DNA of 64,000 nucleotides, from positions 1-64,000 of the forward strand of contig CAKPDM010000004.1 in the NCBI GenBank assembly GCA_934148995.1. The letters are read 5' to 3'. The DNA is from an uncultured Bacilli bacterium (GTDB taxonomy: Bacteria > Bacillota_I > Bacilli_A > RF39 > UBA660). The notes under the pieces were generated by a model that was given only the letters and a program-made list of their open reading frames with translations, had not been told where the DNA came from and searched no databases. The translations under genes were made by a program, and so were the position numbers. Every line of letters begins with the position of its first letter. Positions within the stretch are counted from its first letter, which is position 1. Of the stretch, positions 1 to 7,094 are shown in pieces.

Positions 1-56
1 TCAATCTTTCTTTTTAATTCTTCACTTATTACAAGTTTTTTAGTTTCTATTGTCAT
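1..56 (-). CDS. Partial CDS, unknown product (N-terminus only)
   Basis: Only the first 18 or so codons lie in the window, reading MTIETKKLVISEELKRKI on the minus strand; the gene runs off the left edge. A purine-rich AAGGAAAG lies about 10 bases before the ATG at 56, which supports real translation. The fragment is charged and shows no recognisable motif. No function can be given. Confidence 0.55.
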   Translation of the reverse strand, partial: MTIETKKLVISEELKRKI

Positions 57-85
57 AACTCAATCACTTTCCTTTCTTAAATAAC

Positions 86-110
86 AAAAAAACTAACTAT
101 TTCTAGTTAG
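86..110 (-). terminator. Rho-independent terminator of the tRNA-Gly transcript
   Basis: On the minus strand a 7-bp stem (CTAACTA/TAGTTAG) with a GAAA loop is followed by seven T (plus-strand A run 86-92). It sits downstream of tRNA-Gly. A second perfect inverted repeat lies at 123-131/135-143 between the tRNA and this terminator. Confidence 0.75.
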
Positions 111-153
111 CATTTATTACTTAAACTCGAAAAGTTCGAGTTTCCTATCAATC

Positions 154-227
154 TGGAGCGGATGAGGAGAATCGAACTCCCGTAGTTAGCTTGGAAGGCT
201 AAGGTTCTACCATTAAACTACATCCGC
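154..227 (-). tRNA. tRNA-Gly (anticodon TCC)
   Basis: The minus strand reads a complete cloverleaf of 74 nt. The acceptor stem is GCGGATG/CATCCGC, the T loop is GTTCGATTC, the anticodon stem is TTAGC/GCTAA with loop CTTCCAA, and the 3' end TCCA is encoded. The anticodon TCC reads glycine GGA/GGG codons. It is followed by a terminator and preceded by a strong promoter. Confidence 0.95.
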
Positions 228-266
228 ATTAATTAAATGTCTTCCTTCTTTCAAAAGACAATATTA

Positions 267-294
267 ATTATACAGGATTATTTCTTTATGTCAA
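267..294 (-). promoter_or_regulatory. Sigma-A promoter of tRNA-Gly
   Basis: The minus strand carries TTGACA (complement of 289-294), a 16-bp spacer ending in TG, and TATAAT (complement of 267-272). The -10 lies about 40 bases before the tRNA 5' end. Both hexamers match consensus exactly. Confidence 0.8.
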
Positions 295-322
295 TACATT
301 TGTTGAAAATAATTTAAAAAAT

Positions 323-784
323 TTAGAAAAGATAATGAATATCTCGTTTTTTAGGTATACCATTACAAAGATTATTTATAGAGATATTAAAAGTACTAGA
401 TAATTTAACCAATTTATCTGTTGGAATTCTAGCTTGCCCATCTTCATAATAAGAATAACAAGACTGATGAACCCCTAAAATGCTGGCAAATTCTTTTTGT
501 GTTTTCCTTAGTTTTAACCGCTGTTTTTTTAATTGGTAAGCTATAAAAGAATAATCAATATCTTTCTTATAGGTCATAGGAAAATTATTTTTACTTATAT
601 CTAAAAGATATTCAATATTTGTATTGTACAACTCTGCAATGGTAACTAGTTTTTCTATAGGAAAATTAACATCGCCCAGTTCCCACATAGTATAAGTCGT
701 TCTTTTAATACCTAATTTTTCCGCTACATCTTTTTGAGTTAAATCATTATCTTCTCTCAAATTTTTTATATTTTGATAGTACAT
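323..784 (-). CDS. XRE-family transcriptional regulator with two HTH domains
   Basis: The protein (about 153 aa) is almost entirely two helix-turn-helix domains of the HTH_3/Cro-CI type. The first spans about residues 4-60 (NLREDNDLTQKDVAEKLGI), the second about 80-140 (RLKLRKTQKEFASILGVHQ). I start it at the ATG at 784 because AAGGTGG sits five bases upstream; the GTG at 793 lies inside that ribosome-binding site. It is divergent from the bacteriocin-type exporter at 915 and is probably its local regulator. That role is inferred from position and from three TGGTAA repeats in the shared intergenic region. Tandem HTH domains in one chain could bind two adjacent sites. Confidence 0.85.
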   Translation of the reverse strand: MYYQNIKNLREDNDLTQKDVAEKLGIKRTTYTMWELGDVNFPIEKLVTIAELYNTNIEYLLDISKNNFPMTYKKDIDYSFIAYQLKKQRLKLRKTQKEFASILGVHQSCYSYYEDGQARIPTDKLVKLSSTFNISINNLCNGIPKKRDIHYLF

Positions 785-795
785 CTTTACCACCT

Positions 796-832
796 TGGTA
801 ATATTTTAGTACATATTGGTAAAATCTGGTAA
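796..832. promoter_or_regulatory. Candidate operator: three TGGTAA repeats
   Basis: TGGTAA occurs at 796-801, 817-822 and 827-832, that is at spacings of 21 and 10 bp (two turns and one turn of B-DNA). The repeats lie between the divergent XRE regulator and the exporter gene. They look like same-face binding sites, perhaps for the two-domain XRE protein. No convincing -35/-10 pair for the exporter could be fixed here. Confidence 0.4.
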
Positions 833-914
833 TTTTGTCAAGATAACTGATAAAATGTGACCGTGAGTTAAAAAAAATCAATTTATTGTTTAATATATTT
901 TAGGAGGTGGTAAG

Positions 915-3002
915 ATTAGATACATTTCGCATATAAAACAGGAAAATCAGTCAGATTGTGGTATAGCGTGCATGCAGTGTATTTTGTCATACTATAGTAT
1001 TTATCCAGCAAGGGAATATTTGATGGAGCTTTCAATGTATGATGGAGTAAGTACTAGTTTATATGGTATCAAAAAGACACTTGAATTTTTTGGCTTCAAG
1101 TGTGATGCGTTAGAGGGAACTATTAATTCCAACTTAATGTATACAGTGCCTTTCATTGTTCATCAAACGGTTGATAAAGTAAAGCAAGTTTATCATTATG
1201 TTGTAGTTTATAAAATCTGTCAAAATAAGGTTCATATAATGGATCCCGCGGTAGGTAAATATAATTTAAGTATAGAAAAATTTGTAGAGAAAAATACTGG
1301 TTATTATTTGTTTATCAAACCAACATCGAATCTTAAGCAGATAAATAGATATATGATTATAAATAAAACTTTGAAAAGAAAACTAAAATATCATGAAAAA
1401 GAGTTAATCTTTATTTTGATCTTAATTACAGCTACTTTGTTTTTTGATTTATTGACTTTTTATCAACTTAAAATTATCTTAAACTATGCACTAACTCCTT
1501 CTAATATTGGAAATCTGTTTATACTTATAGTTATGTTCTTTTTCGTTTCGGTTTTAAAACTATATTCGAATTATCTTATATACAGTTTACAAATAAAAAT
1601 TAACTATGATATTAGAACGAATTTAAATAATAAAATAATAAGTCAATTTTTGTCACTTCCACTAACTAGTTTTAGAAGGAAAGATAATTCTATGATTTTA
1701 TCATTATTTCAGGATGTAGAATTTGTTAGTACATTTTTTGTAAGTGAAAAAATTATATATTTGCAAGCTGTAACATTATTGATAATTATATATGCTATAT
1801 TTTTGAGAGTATCATCTAAAGTTTTTATTTTCTTATTAATGAGCAATTTATTATTTTTAGCTCTAATAAAAATCAAAAAAAAGAAATTGGGGTTAAACTT
1901 TCAAAACTACTTAATAGAAAAAGATAAATTTACTTTTCTTGTATCTAATATTTTTCATAATTTTGAATCAATAAAAGGCTATCACTCTGAAAATTTATTT
2001 TTAAAAAATCTCAAGCTAAATAGCAATGATTTTTTAGAGACTGATTACAAATATGAAAAATATAAAGAAAAAACAACAAATCAATTTTCACTAATTGAAA
2101 CCACTTCCTATTATTTTATATTTTTCCTTATATCTATTTTATTGATAAAAAATACCAGCATTAATAGTTTGGGAACATTTATTTTATTAGAAAATTTGAT
2201 ACAAGTAGTTCTAAAAAATGAGGAGAGATTAATGCTTGAAATTTTATCACGAAAAGAATATAAAGAATCAGTAGCAAGATTAGATGAGTTTCTTTTATCT
2301 AAAAGTGAGAAACTTCTCAAATATTCAGATAATATTTATCCTAATAAGATGAATATAGAAATTAAAAATTTAACATTTTCTTACAATTCTAACACTATAT
2401 TAAAGAATATAACTATCTCAATCCCATTAAGAAGTCATATTCTCTTTACTGGTCAATCAGGCAGTGGAAAGAGTACTTTATTTAAGCTGTTAGGACGTTA
2501 TTTAGAACCTGATTTTGCTTCTATAAAAATCGACGATATTGATATTACACACTATAACTTAGAAAATCTAAGGAAAAATATTACCTATGTTACTAATGAT
2601 TCGATAATAAATAATGGTTCATTAATCGACAATATTACATTAGGTAGCAAGAAAAACATTAATAAGATTAAAAAGGTTCTGAAAATAACAGGATTAGCTA
2701 AAATTTTAGAGAGTAAAAAACTTACTATTTATTCTGTAGATGAAACAGAACTTAGAAACCTTAGTTCAGGTGAAAAAGTCAGACTTTTTTGTGCTAGAGC
2801 TCTTTATAAAGAAAGTAAAGTTTATCTTTTTGATGAATGTTTTAGTAATCTAGACATAGAGAGTGAACGAGAAATTTTAAAAAATATATTTACTGAATAT
2901 AAAGATAGTACAATTCTTTACATTTCTCATCGTCTACAAAATAAAGATTTGTTTGATGAAACCTATGAACTAAGAAAGGGGATACTTGATGAAAAAAAAT
3001 AA
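915..3002 (+). CDS. Peptidase-containing ABC transporter (C39 bacteriocin exporter), probable ATT start
   Basis: Bacteriocin exporter that cleaves double-glycine leaders while exporting the peptide. The order is C39 peptidase (about 1-130), transmembrane domain (about 150-440) and ATPase (about 470-695): Walker A GQSGSGKST near 513, signature LSSGE near 616, Walker B LFDEC near 640. The first in-frame ATG (972) would remove the catalytic cysteine. AGGAGG at 902-907 is followed after seven bases by ATT at 915, and no in-frame ATG, GTG or TTG lies between the stop at 891 and 972. From ATT the protein is 695 aa, the usual family length, and contains the motif QSDCGIAC with Cys15, then His94 and Asp110 as the triad. 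Double-glycine peptides follow downstream, as expected for substrates. Confidence 0.85.
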   Translation: MRYISHIKQENQSDCGIACMQCILSYYSIYPAREYLMELSMYDGVSTSLYGIKKTLEFFGFKCDALEGTINSNLMYTVPFIVHQTVDKVKQVYHYVVVYKICQNKVHIMDPAVGKYNLSIEKFVEKNTGYYLFIKPTSNLKQINRYMIINKTLKRKLKYHEKELIFILILITATLFFDLLTFYQLKIILNYALTPSNIGNLFILIVMFFFVSVLKLYSNYLIYSLQIKINYDIRTNLNNKIISQFLSLPLTSFRRKDNSMILSLFQDVEFVSTFFVSEKIIYLQAVTLLIIIYAIFLRVSSKVFIFLLMSNLLFLALIKIKKKKLGLNFQNYLIEKDKFTFLVSNIFHNFESIKGYHSENLFLKNLKLNSNDFLETDYKYEKYKEKTTNQFSLIETTSYYFIFFLISILLIKNTSINSLGTFILLENLIQVVLKNEERLMLEILSRKEYKESVARLDEFLLSKSEKLLKYSDNIYPNKMNIEIKNLTFSYNSNTILKNITISIPLRSHILFTGQSGSGKSTLFKLLGRYLEPDFASIKIDDIDITHYNLENLRKNITYVTNDSIINNGSLIDNITLGSKKNINKIKKVLKITGLAKILESKKLTIYSVDETELRNLSSGEKVRLFCARALYKESKVYLFDECFSNLDIESEREILKNIFTEYKDSTILYISHRLQNKDLFDETYELRKGILDEKK

Positions 3003-3357
3003 CATCTTAATTTTGAATATAGTTTTTTATTTTTTCCTTTTGATTTTACTATTGCTCTTTTTAAATAGAATAACACTTTTTGAGTATCAGCAAATAATGT
3101 GTACCATAAAAGATAAAAATGTTGAAATATTAATATCTAAAAGCAACACTAAATATGTAACACAAAATATCTTCTTTTATTTTAAAGGGAAAAAATATTT
3201 TTATAAAATAGATGAAAATCTGAATAATGATAATTTGTCTCTTCTAAAATTAACAACTTATAAAAAAGTTACTATTAATAAAATTGACAATATCTATATC
3301 CCAAAGAAAAAGGTATCATTGGGAGAAATACTAATAAAATCTTGGAGGTTAGACTGA
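2989..3357 (+). CDS. Single-pass membrane protein of the bacteriocin locus
   Basis: A 122-aa protein with one N-terminal membrane segment (about residues 5-26) and a mostly extracytoplasmic lysine-rich remainder. Its ATG at 2989 overlaps the end of the exporter gene and has AAGGGG seven bases upstream, so the two are translationally coupled. Position and topology suggest an accessory protein of the exporter, a reduced counterpart of the HlyD-like proteins that accompany such transporters, or an immunity protein. I do not recognise the family. It is far shorter than a normal HlyD-like adaptor (over 400 aa). Confidence 0.7.
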   Translation: MKKNNILILNIVFYFFLLILLLLFLNRITLFEYQQIMCTIKDKNVEILISKSNTKYVTQNIFFYFKGKKYFYKIDENLNNDNLSLLKLTTYKKVTINKIDNIYIPKKKVSLGEILIKSWRLD

Positions 3358-3504
3358 ATGAAACAAATAGATGAAGAAAAACAAAAGAAAATCAAAGGTG
3401 GTTTTTCTGTATGGGCATTTGTTGGTATAACAGCTTTAGTTACTTTTCTAGTAGGAGTAATTGAAGGATATACCAATCCTATAATTTGTGATGGAGGTGA
3501 ATAA
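3358..3504 (+). CDS. Double-glycine leader bacteriocin-like peptide 1
   Basis: A 48-aa precursor. The leader MKQIDEEKQKKIKGG ends in Gly-Gly with the usual charged leader, the signal for the C39 exporter upstream. The predicted mature peptide is 33 aa, strongly hydrophobic (FSVWAFVGITALVTFLVGVI) and ends in GYTNPIICDGGE with one Cys. TTGGAGG precedes the ATG by seven bases. The start touches the stop of the preceding gene and the stop touches the next ATG, so it belongs to the operon. It fits a class II, possibly two-peptide, bacteriocin with the next gene. Activity is inferred. Confidence 0.75.
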   Translation: MKQIDEEKQKKIKGGFSVWAFVGITALVTFLVGVIEGYTNPIICDGGE

Positions 3505-3681
3505 ATGAAACCAGTAGAAAACAATACTTTAAAAAAGATAGTAGGTGGTAGTAGCACTACTCTTAGTGGAACAATACTTAATCAGTTAAATAAATTGATA
3601 ACAATTTTAGTTGATTCAGGAAAAAGTCTTGGTTCCTCAATTCGAAGAATAAGTGAGGATAAAGTATGTCCACTAAAGTAA
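3505..3681 (+). CDS. Double-glycine leader bacteriocin-like peptide 2
   Basis: A 58-aa precursor starting directly after the stop of peptide 1, with GGAGGTG upstream. The leader MKPVENNTLKKIVGG ends in Gly-Gly. The predicted 43-aa mature part is Ser/Thr-rich at first, then an amphipathic stretch (LNQLNKLITILVDSGKSLGS) and a basic tail with one Cys (SSIRRISEDKVCPLK). Adjacent precursors with the same leader type and different mature parts suggest the two chains of a class IIb bacteriocin. Independent peptides or a bacteriocin plus a signalling peptide are alternatives. Confidence 0.72.
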   Translation: MKPVENNTLKKIVGGSSTTLSGTILNQLNKLITILVDSGKSLGSSIRRISEDKVCPLK

Positions 3682-3788
3682 ATTCAAAGAAAAAATTAAT
3701 TATTAGAATAATTCTTATGATTATATTTCTCATTTTTTGCTACCTAATAGGATATTATTTTGGACGAAATATCATAAAGCATTGTTAA
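3666..3788 (+). CDS. Tiny single-TM peptide, candidate immunity protein
   Basis: A 40-aa ORF overlapping the end of peptide 2 in another frame, with GAGGAT upstream of its ATG. It has a lysine-rich N-terminus and one hydrophobic helix (about residues 11-31, LIIRIILMIIFLIFCYLIGY). Small membrane peptides directly after class II bacteriocin genes are often immunity proteins, and this is the inferred role here. It could also be a chance ORF, but its start signal and operon fit argue otherwise. Confidence 0.5.
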   Translation: MSTKVNSKKKLIIRIILMIIFLIFCYLIGYYFGRNIIKHC

Positions 3789-3814
3789 AAGGTGAAAAAA
3801 ATGTAAATTTATAG

Positions 3815-3844
3815 TTGTCAAAAATAGTAACAAAGTGTTATAAT
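3815..3844 (+). promoter_or_regulatory. Sigma-A promoter of the rpsU-yqfC-yqfD operon
   Basis: TTGTCA at 3815-3820, an 18-bp spacer and a perfect TATAAT at 3839-3844, about 35 bases before the rpsU start. It separates the bacteriocin genes from the housekeeping operon. Confidence 0.75.
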
Positions 3845-3879
3845 CAGTTGTAGAAAAAAACGAAGGGAGGGATAGCCGA

Positions 3880-4098
3880 ATGACACAAACAAAAGAGAAG
3901 TCAAATAATACAACTAGTAGCTTAGATTTCAAAATCAGAAAATATAAGCAAAAACTTGCTCGTAGTGGTGTCCCTTCAGAAGCAAAGAAACACGATGCTT
4001 ATGATAAACCAGGGGTTAGAAGAAGAAAAGCCAGAGAAGAAGCAAAGAAAAATGCACGCAAGAACGCACGTAAACAATCTGGAGGAAATAGAGACTAA
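3880..4098 (+). CDS. rpsU: 30S ribosomal protein bS21
   Basis: A 72-aa very basic protein matching bS21: the LDFKIRKYKQKLARSGVPSE core (about 15-34), a KHDAYDKPGVRRRKAREEAKK segment, then an Ala/Lys/Arg tail. bS21 joins the 30S platform near the anti-Shine-Dalgarno region. It is slightly longer than usual because of a Thr/Ser/Asn-rich N-terminus and a GGNRD tail. GGGAGG lies nine bases before the ATG. It heads the conserved order rpsU, yqfC, yqfD, ybeY, dgkA, era and recO known from Firmicutes; yqeY, phoH and cdd are absent here. Confidence 0.9.
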   Translation: MTQTKEKSNNTTSSLDFKIRKYKQKLARSGVPSEAKKHDAYDKPGVRRRKAREEAKKNARKNARKQSGGNRD

Positions 4099-4149
4099 TA
4101 TATTGGTCTTTATTTTTTTTTTGAAACATAAATTTATATAGGTGAAAAA

Positions 4150-4389
4150 ATGATAGGATACAATCGAATAAAAAATTATATTGAAGATAATGAATTTCAT
4201 TTTGATATATTTCTAAATCGTATTCATATTGTTAACTATGCAAAAATAATATCGCTTTCAGATACTAGAATTATTATTTCATCAAGAGATAAAAAAGTAA
4301 CATTTACAGGGAATAAATTATCTTTAGTAAAAATGCTTGACGATGAGCTTTTAATCAAAGGAAACTTACAAAAAGTAGAACTAGAGTAA
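4150..4389 (+). CDS. yqfC: Sporulation protein YqfC (YabP/YqfC family)
   Basis: A 79-aa protein of the YabP/YqfC family, which is part of the mother-cell (sigma-E) programme in Bacillus. The visible family features are the alternating beta pattern and the central segment IVNYAKIISLSDTRIIISSR. AGGTG precedes the ATG. Its stop codon overlaps the yqfD start by one base, so the two are coupled. Its presence, with yqfD and spoVA elsewhere in the window, says the organism probably forms spores. Confidence 0.8.
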   Translation: MIGYNRIKNYIEDNEFHFDIFLNRIHIVNYAKIISLSDTRIIISSRDKKVTFTGNKLSLVKMLDDELLIKGNLQKVELE

Positions 4390-5555
4390 TGAATCATTAT
4401 ATAATAAAAATTGAAGGCCGTCGTCCAAGCTCACTCCTATCACTTTTAATAATTTTAAAGATTCCTTTTATCAAAAAAGATGAAACAAAAGATAGTTTAA
4501 TATTAGAAATAGACGAAGAAAACTTTCAACGAATAAAAAAACTAGCCCCAACTTATGAAGTAACAATTCTTAAACGAACTGGAATATCTTATCTATTAAA
4601 TTTATATAAAACAAAGAAAGTATTTCTCTTTTCAATTCTTTTTGCTTTCCTAGTAATTACAGTCCTCACTAATATAACATTTTCTATTAGAATAGTAGAA
4701 ACCGATTCAGCTATCAAAGAAATGTTGCTTGACGATTTGAAAGAAAATGGAATAATTAAATATCACTTCAAGGTTCCCTATAAAAAGAAAGAACAAATAA
4801 GACAGAAAATTCTTGATAAGGAAAAAGAATCTCTCGAGTGGCTAGAAATCGAAGAAATTGGAACAATGTATCAAGTTAAAGCCATTAAAAGAGTAAATAA
4901 TCCAAAAGAAGAAACACTTACTCCAAGAAGTATTGTTGCGAAAAAAAAAGGACGTATCACTAGAATTGAAGCAGACTATGGTGAGGTAACTGCTAAGAAA
5001 AATGATGTAGTAGAAAAAGGTGATACCTTAATAAGTGGTCTCATAAAAAATAAAGATGAAATAAAAACTAAAGTAGCAGCAAGAGGAAAAGTTTATGCCG
5101 AAGTATGGTATCAAGTTAATTTAAATCTACCAACCATTTATCAAGAAGAAACAAAAACTGGTAATCAAAAGAACATCTTAGAAATACTATTTCTAGATAA
5201 AAATATCTTCATTTCAGAATTATTTAAGTATCAAAACAGTATCAATAAAGAAAAAGTAATTTATCAAAGCAACCTAATACCCTTTCGAATAAGTTTCACT
5301 AAAAAAGAAGAAATAAACATCAAACAAGTAACTTATCAAAATAAATCATCTCAAAAAGAAATAGAACAACTAGCCATTAAAAAATTAAAGCAACGATTAG
5401 GTAACAATATAAAAATATTATCAATAAATGTTTTGAAAAAAAAGACAAGTGCTGATAGAATAGAAGTAGAATTGTTTTTCAAAGTAGAAGAAGATATAAC
5501 TAGTTATTCATCACTGGAAAATATTGATATTACTTTAGAAAATCAGAAAGAATGA
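4389..5555 (+). CDS. yqfD: Sporulation protein YqfD
   Basis: A 388-aa protein close to the length of Bacillus YqfD. Order: N-terminal soluble domain (about 1-75) with the start IIKIEGRRPSSLLSLL, one membrane segment (about 78-97), and a long extracytoplasmic domain including a hairpin-like part (KKGRITRIEADYGEVTAKKN) that resembles biotinyl-lipoyl-type barrels. The family is sigma-E controlled and its biochemical role is not established. It starts on the last base of yqfC. Confidence 0.85.
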   Translation: MNHYIIKIEGRRPSSLLSLLIILKIPFIKKDETKDSLILEIDEENFQRIKKLAPTYEVTILKRTGISYLLNLYKTKKVFLFSILFAFLVITVLTNITFSIRIVETDSAIKEMLLDDLKENGIIKYHFKVPYKKKEQIRQKILDKEKESLEWLEIEEIGTMYQVKAIKRVNNPKEETLTPRSIVAKKKGRITRIEADYGEVTAKKNDVVEKGDTLISGLIKNKDEIKTKVAARGKVYAEVWYQVNLNLPTIYQEETKTGNQKNILEILFLDKNIFISELFKYQNSINKEKVIYQSNLIPFRISFTKKEEINIKQVTYQNKSSQKEIEQLAIKKLKQRLGNNIKILSINVLKKKTSADRIEVELFFKVEEDITSYSSLENIDITLENQKE

Positions 5556-5565
5556 GGTACTTGTT

Positions 5566-6168
5566 ATGTTAAATAGTCTTGGAAATTCTATTGAGAGTGT
5601 TCTAGAATTTAGTTTACCAATGGTTATTTTATCAGTAATAATTGCTGTTTCTTTACGAATTGCTGATATTATTAAAAATAAGAGAAAAATAGTTTTATAT
5701 AAAGAAGTACTAGCGCTATTCTTTATGATTTATATTCTTTGTTTATTTCAAGTCGTTACTTTTCAAGATACCACCTATGTGACAAATAATAACTTTATTC
5801 CTTTTAAAGAAATTTTTAGGTATTCAATTGGAAGCAGATTATTTATAAAAAATGTTATTGGTAATGTAGTTATGTTTATTCCTTATGGCTTCTTTTGCAG
5901 TTACATATTAAAAGAAGATAAATATCAACCAATCTTAGTTTTAACCTTGATAGCATCAATTTCTATTGAAACTACTCAGTTAATGATTGGAAGAGTATTT
6001 GATATTGATGATATAATTTTAAATACCATCGGTGGAATGTTAGGTTTCTATGCATATGTTTTACTTCTAAAAATAAGAGAATTCTATAAACCATTATTTT
6101 CTAAGGAATGGATGTTAAACATAATAGCAATTCTCTTATTGATAGGATTTGTTAGAATAATGCTTTAA
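5566..6168 (+). CDS. VanZ-like family membrane protein
   Basis: A 200-aa integral membrane protein with five predicted helices (about 15-33, 47-65, 98-116, 123-139, 184-199). The central part NVIGNVVMFIPYGFFCSYIL followed by SIETTQLMIGRVFDIDDII is the VanZ-like signature (PF04892). VanZ gives low-level teicoplanin resistance, but most family members have no known function. It sits where phoH is usually found between yqfD and ybeY. A terminator follows directly. Confidence 0.8.
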   Translation: MLNSLGNSIESVLEFSLPMVILSVIIAVSLRIADIIKNKRKIVLYKEVLALFFMIYILCLFQVVTFQDTTYVTNNNFIPFKEIFRYSIGSRLFIKNVIGNVVMFIPYGFFCSYILKEDKYQPILVLTLIASISIETTQLMIGRVFDIDDIILNTIGGMLGFYAYVLLLKIREFYKPLFSKEWMLNIIAILLLIGFVRIML

Positions 6169-6174
6169 TACTAG

Positions 6175-6205
6175 CGCATAAAGTTTCAAGCTTTATGTGT
6201 TTTTT
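6175..6205 (+). terminator. Rho-independent terminator after the VanZ-like gene
   Basis: A stem of 7 bp (CATAAAG/CTTTATG, extended by C-G and G-T pairs) around loop TTTCAAG, followed by six T. It ends the rpsU-yqfCD-vanZ unit. Confidence 0.75.
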
Positions 6206-6274
6206 AGGTGAAAATTAAAATGATATAGATGACAATTTTTTGGAAATTTGTTAAACTTATATTGGTGATGAACT

Positions 6275-6727
6275 TTGAAAGAAATAGGAATTTATAATGA
6301 AACAAAGGAAGACGTTCCTTACTTAGCAACTGTAGAAAAAGTAATAAAAACAGCGATGAAGATGGAGAAAGTCGAAGCAGAGTTGAACATTATTATAGTA
6401 AATGATGATTACATTTGGAAACTAAATAAAGAATATAGACATATTGATAGACCAACTGACGTAATAACTTTCGCCCTAGAAGATGACGATATCTGCAAGT
6501 TACCAGCTGGTGCAAGAGTGCTTGGAGATGTCTATATCAGTATTGATACTGCCAAAAGACAAGCTGAAGAATATGGACACGGTCTAGAAAGAGAACTTAG
6601 TTTTCTAGCAGTACACGGATTTTATCACTTATTAGGATATGACCACCAAACTGAAGAAGAAGCAAAAATAATGTTTGGAAAACAAGAGGAGGTCTTAGAA
6701 AAGTATGGAATTACAAGAAAAAAGTAG
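6275..6727 (+). CDS. ybeY: Endoribonuclease YbeY (rRNA maturation factor)
   Basis: A 150-aa single-strand-specific metallo-endoribonuclease of 16S rRNA 3' end maturation and ribosome quality control. The zinc-binding signature HGFYHLLGYDH supplies the three metal-binding His near residues 114-124, and the conserved RHIDRPTDVITFALE segment precedes it. I read the start as TTG at 6275, preceded by GGTGAT; the nearby ATG at 6269 is out of frame. Its end overlaps the start of dgkA. Confidence 0.93.
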   Translation: MKEIGIYNETKEDVPYLATVEKVIKTAMKMEKVEAELNIIIVNDDYIWKLNKEYRHIDRPTDVITFALEDDDICKLPAGARVLGDVYISIDTAKRQAEEYGHGLERELSFLAVHGFYHLLGYDHQTEEEAKIMFGKQEEVLEKYGITRKK

Positions 6728-7094
6728 AAAATTTGGTCCAAAACGAATAATAAATGCTACTAAAAACTCTATTTCAGGCTTAGTAACTGCTCATAGATCA
6801 GAACCTAGTTTAATGGTTTTATTAATTACATCTATTTGTATTGTTATTTTGGGTTTTGTTTTTGAGATAGAACTATTTGAATGGCTATTTGTTATTATTT
6901 CAATAGCTTGTTGTGTTGGAGCAGAACTAATCAATACAGCTATAGAAAATGTTGTTGATCTTGTAACTAGGGAGATTCATCCTCTTGCCAAAGCAGCTAA
7001 AGATACCGCTAGTGCCGCTGAATTTGTTTTTGTAATAATGACTGTTTGCACTTTAGCAATTATATATATACCAAAGATAGTGGAGATGTTTTAA
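6705..7094 (+). CDS. dgkA: Diacylglycerol/undecaprenol kinase DgkA
   Basis: A 129-aa membrane kinase with three hydrophobic segments and the signature GAELINTAIENVVDLV (about 76-91), whose Glu and Asn belong to the active site. Gram-positive DgkA phosphorylates undecaprenol, feeding the lipid carrier for cell wall synthesis. It overlaps ybeY by 23 bases and era by one. A second DgkA domain is fused to a PAP2 phosphatase at 8859-9818. Confidence 0.92.
   Translation: MELQEKSRKFGPKRIINATKNSISGLVTAHRSEPSLMVLLITSICIVILGFVFEIELFEWLFVIISIACCVGAELINTAIENVVDLVTREIHPLAKAAKDTASAAEFVFVIMTVCTLAIIYIPKIVEMF

Noticed and set aside
154..3788. A tRNA-Gly-anchored genomic island carrying the bacteriocin genes
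   Set aside because: The tRNA is close to the bacteriocin locus, but there is no integrase and no repeated tRNA 3' end up to rpsU.
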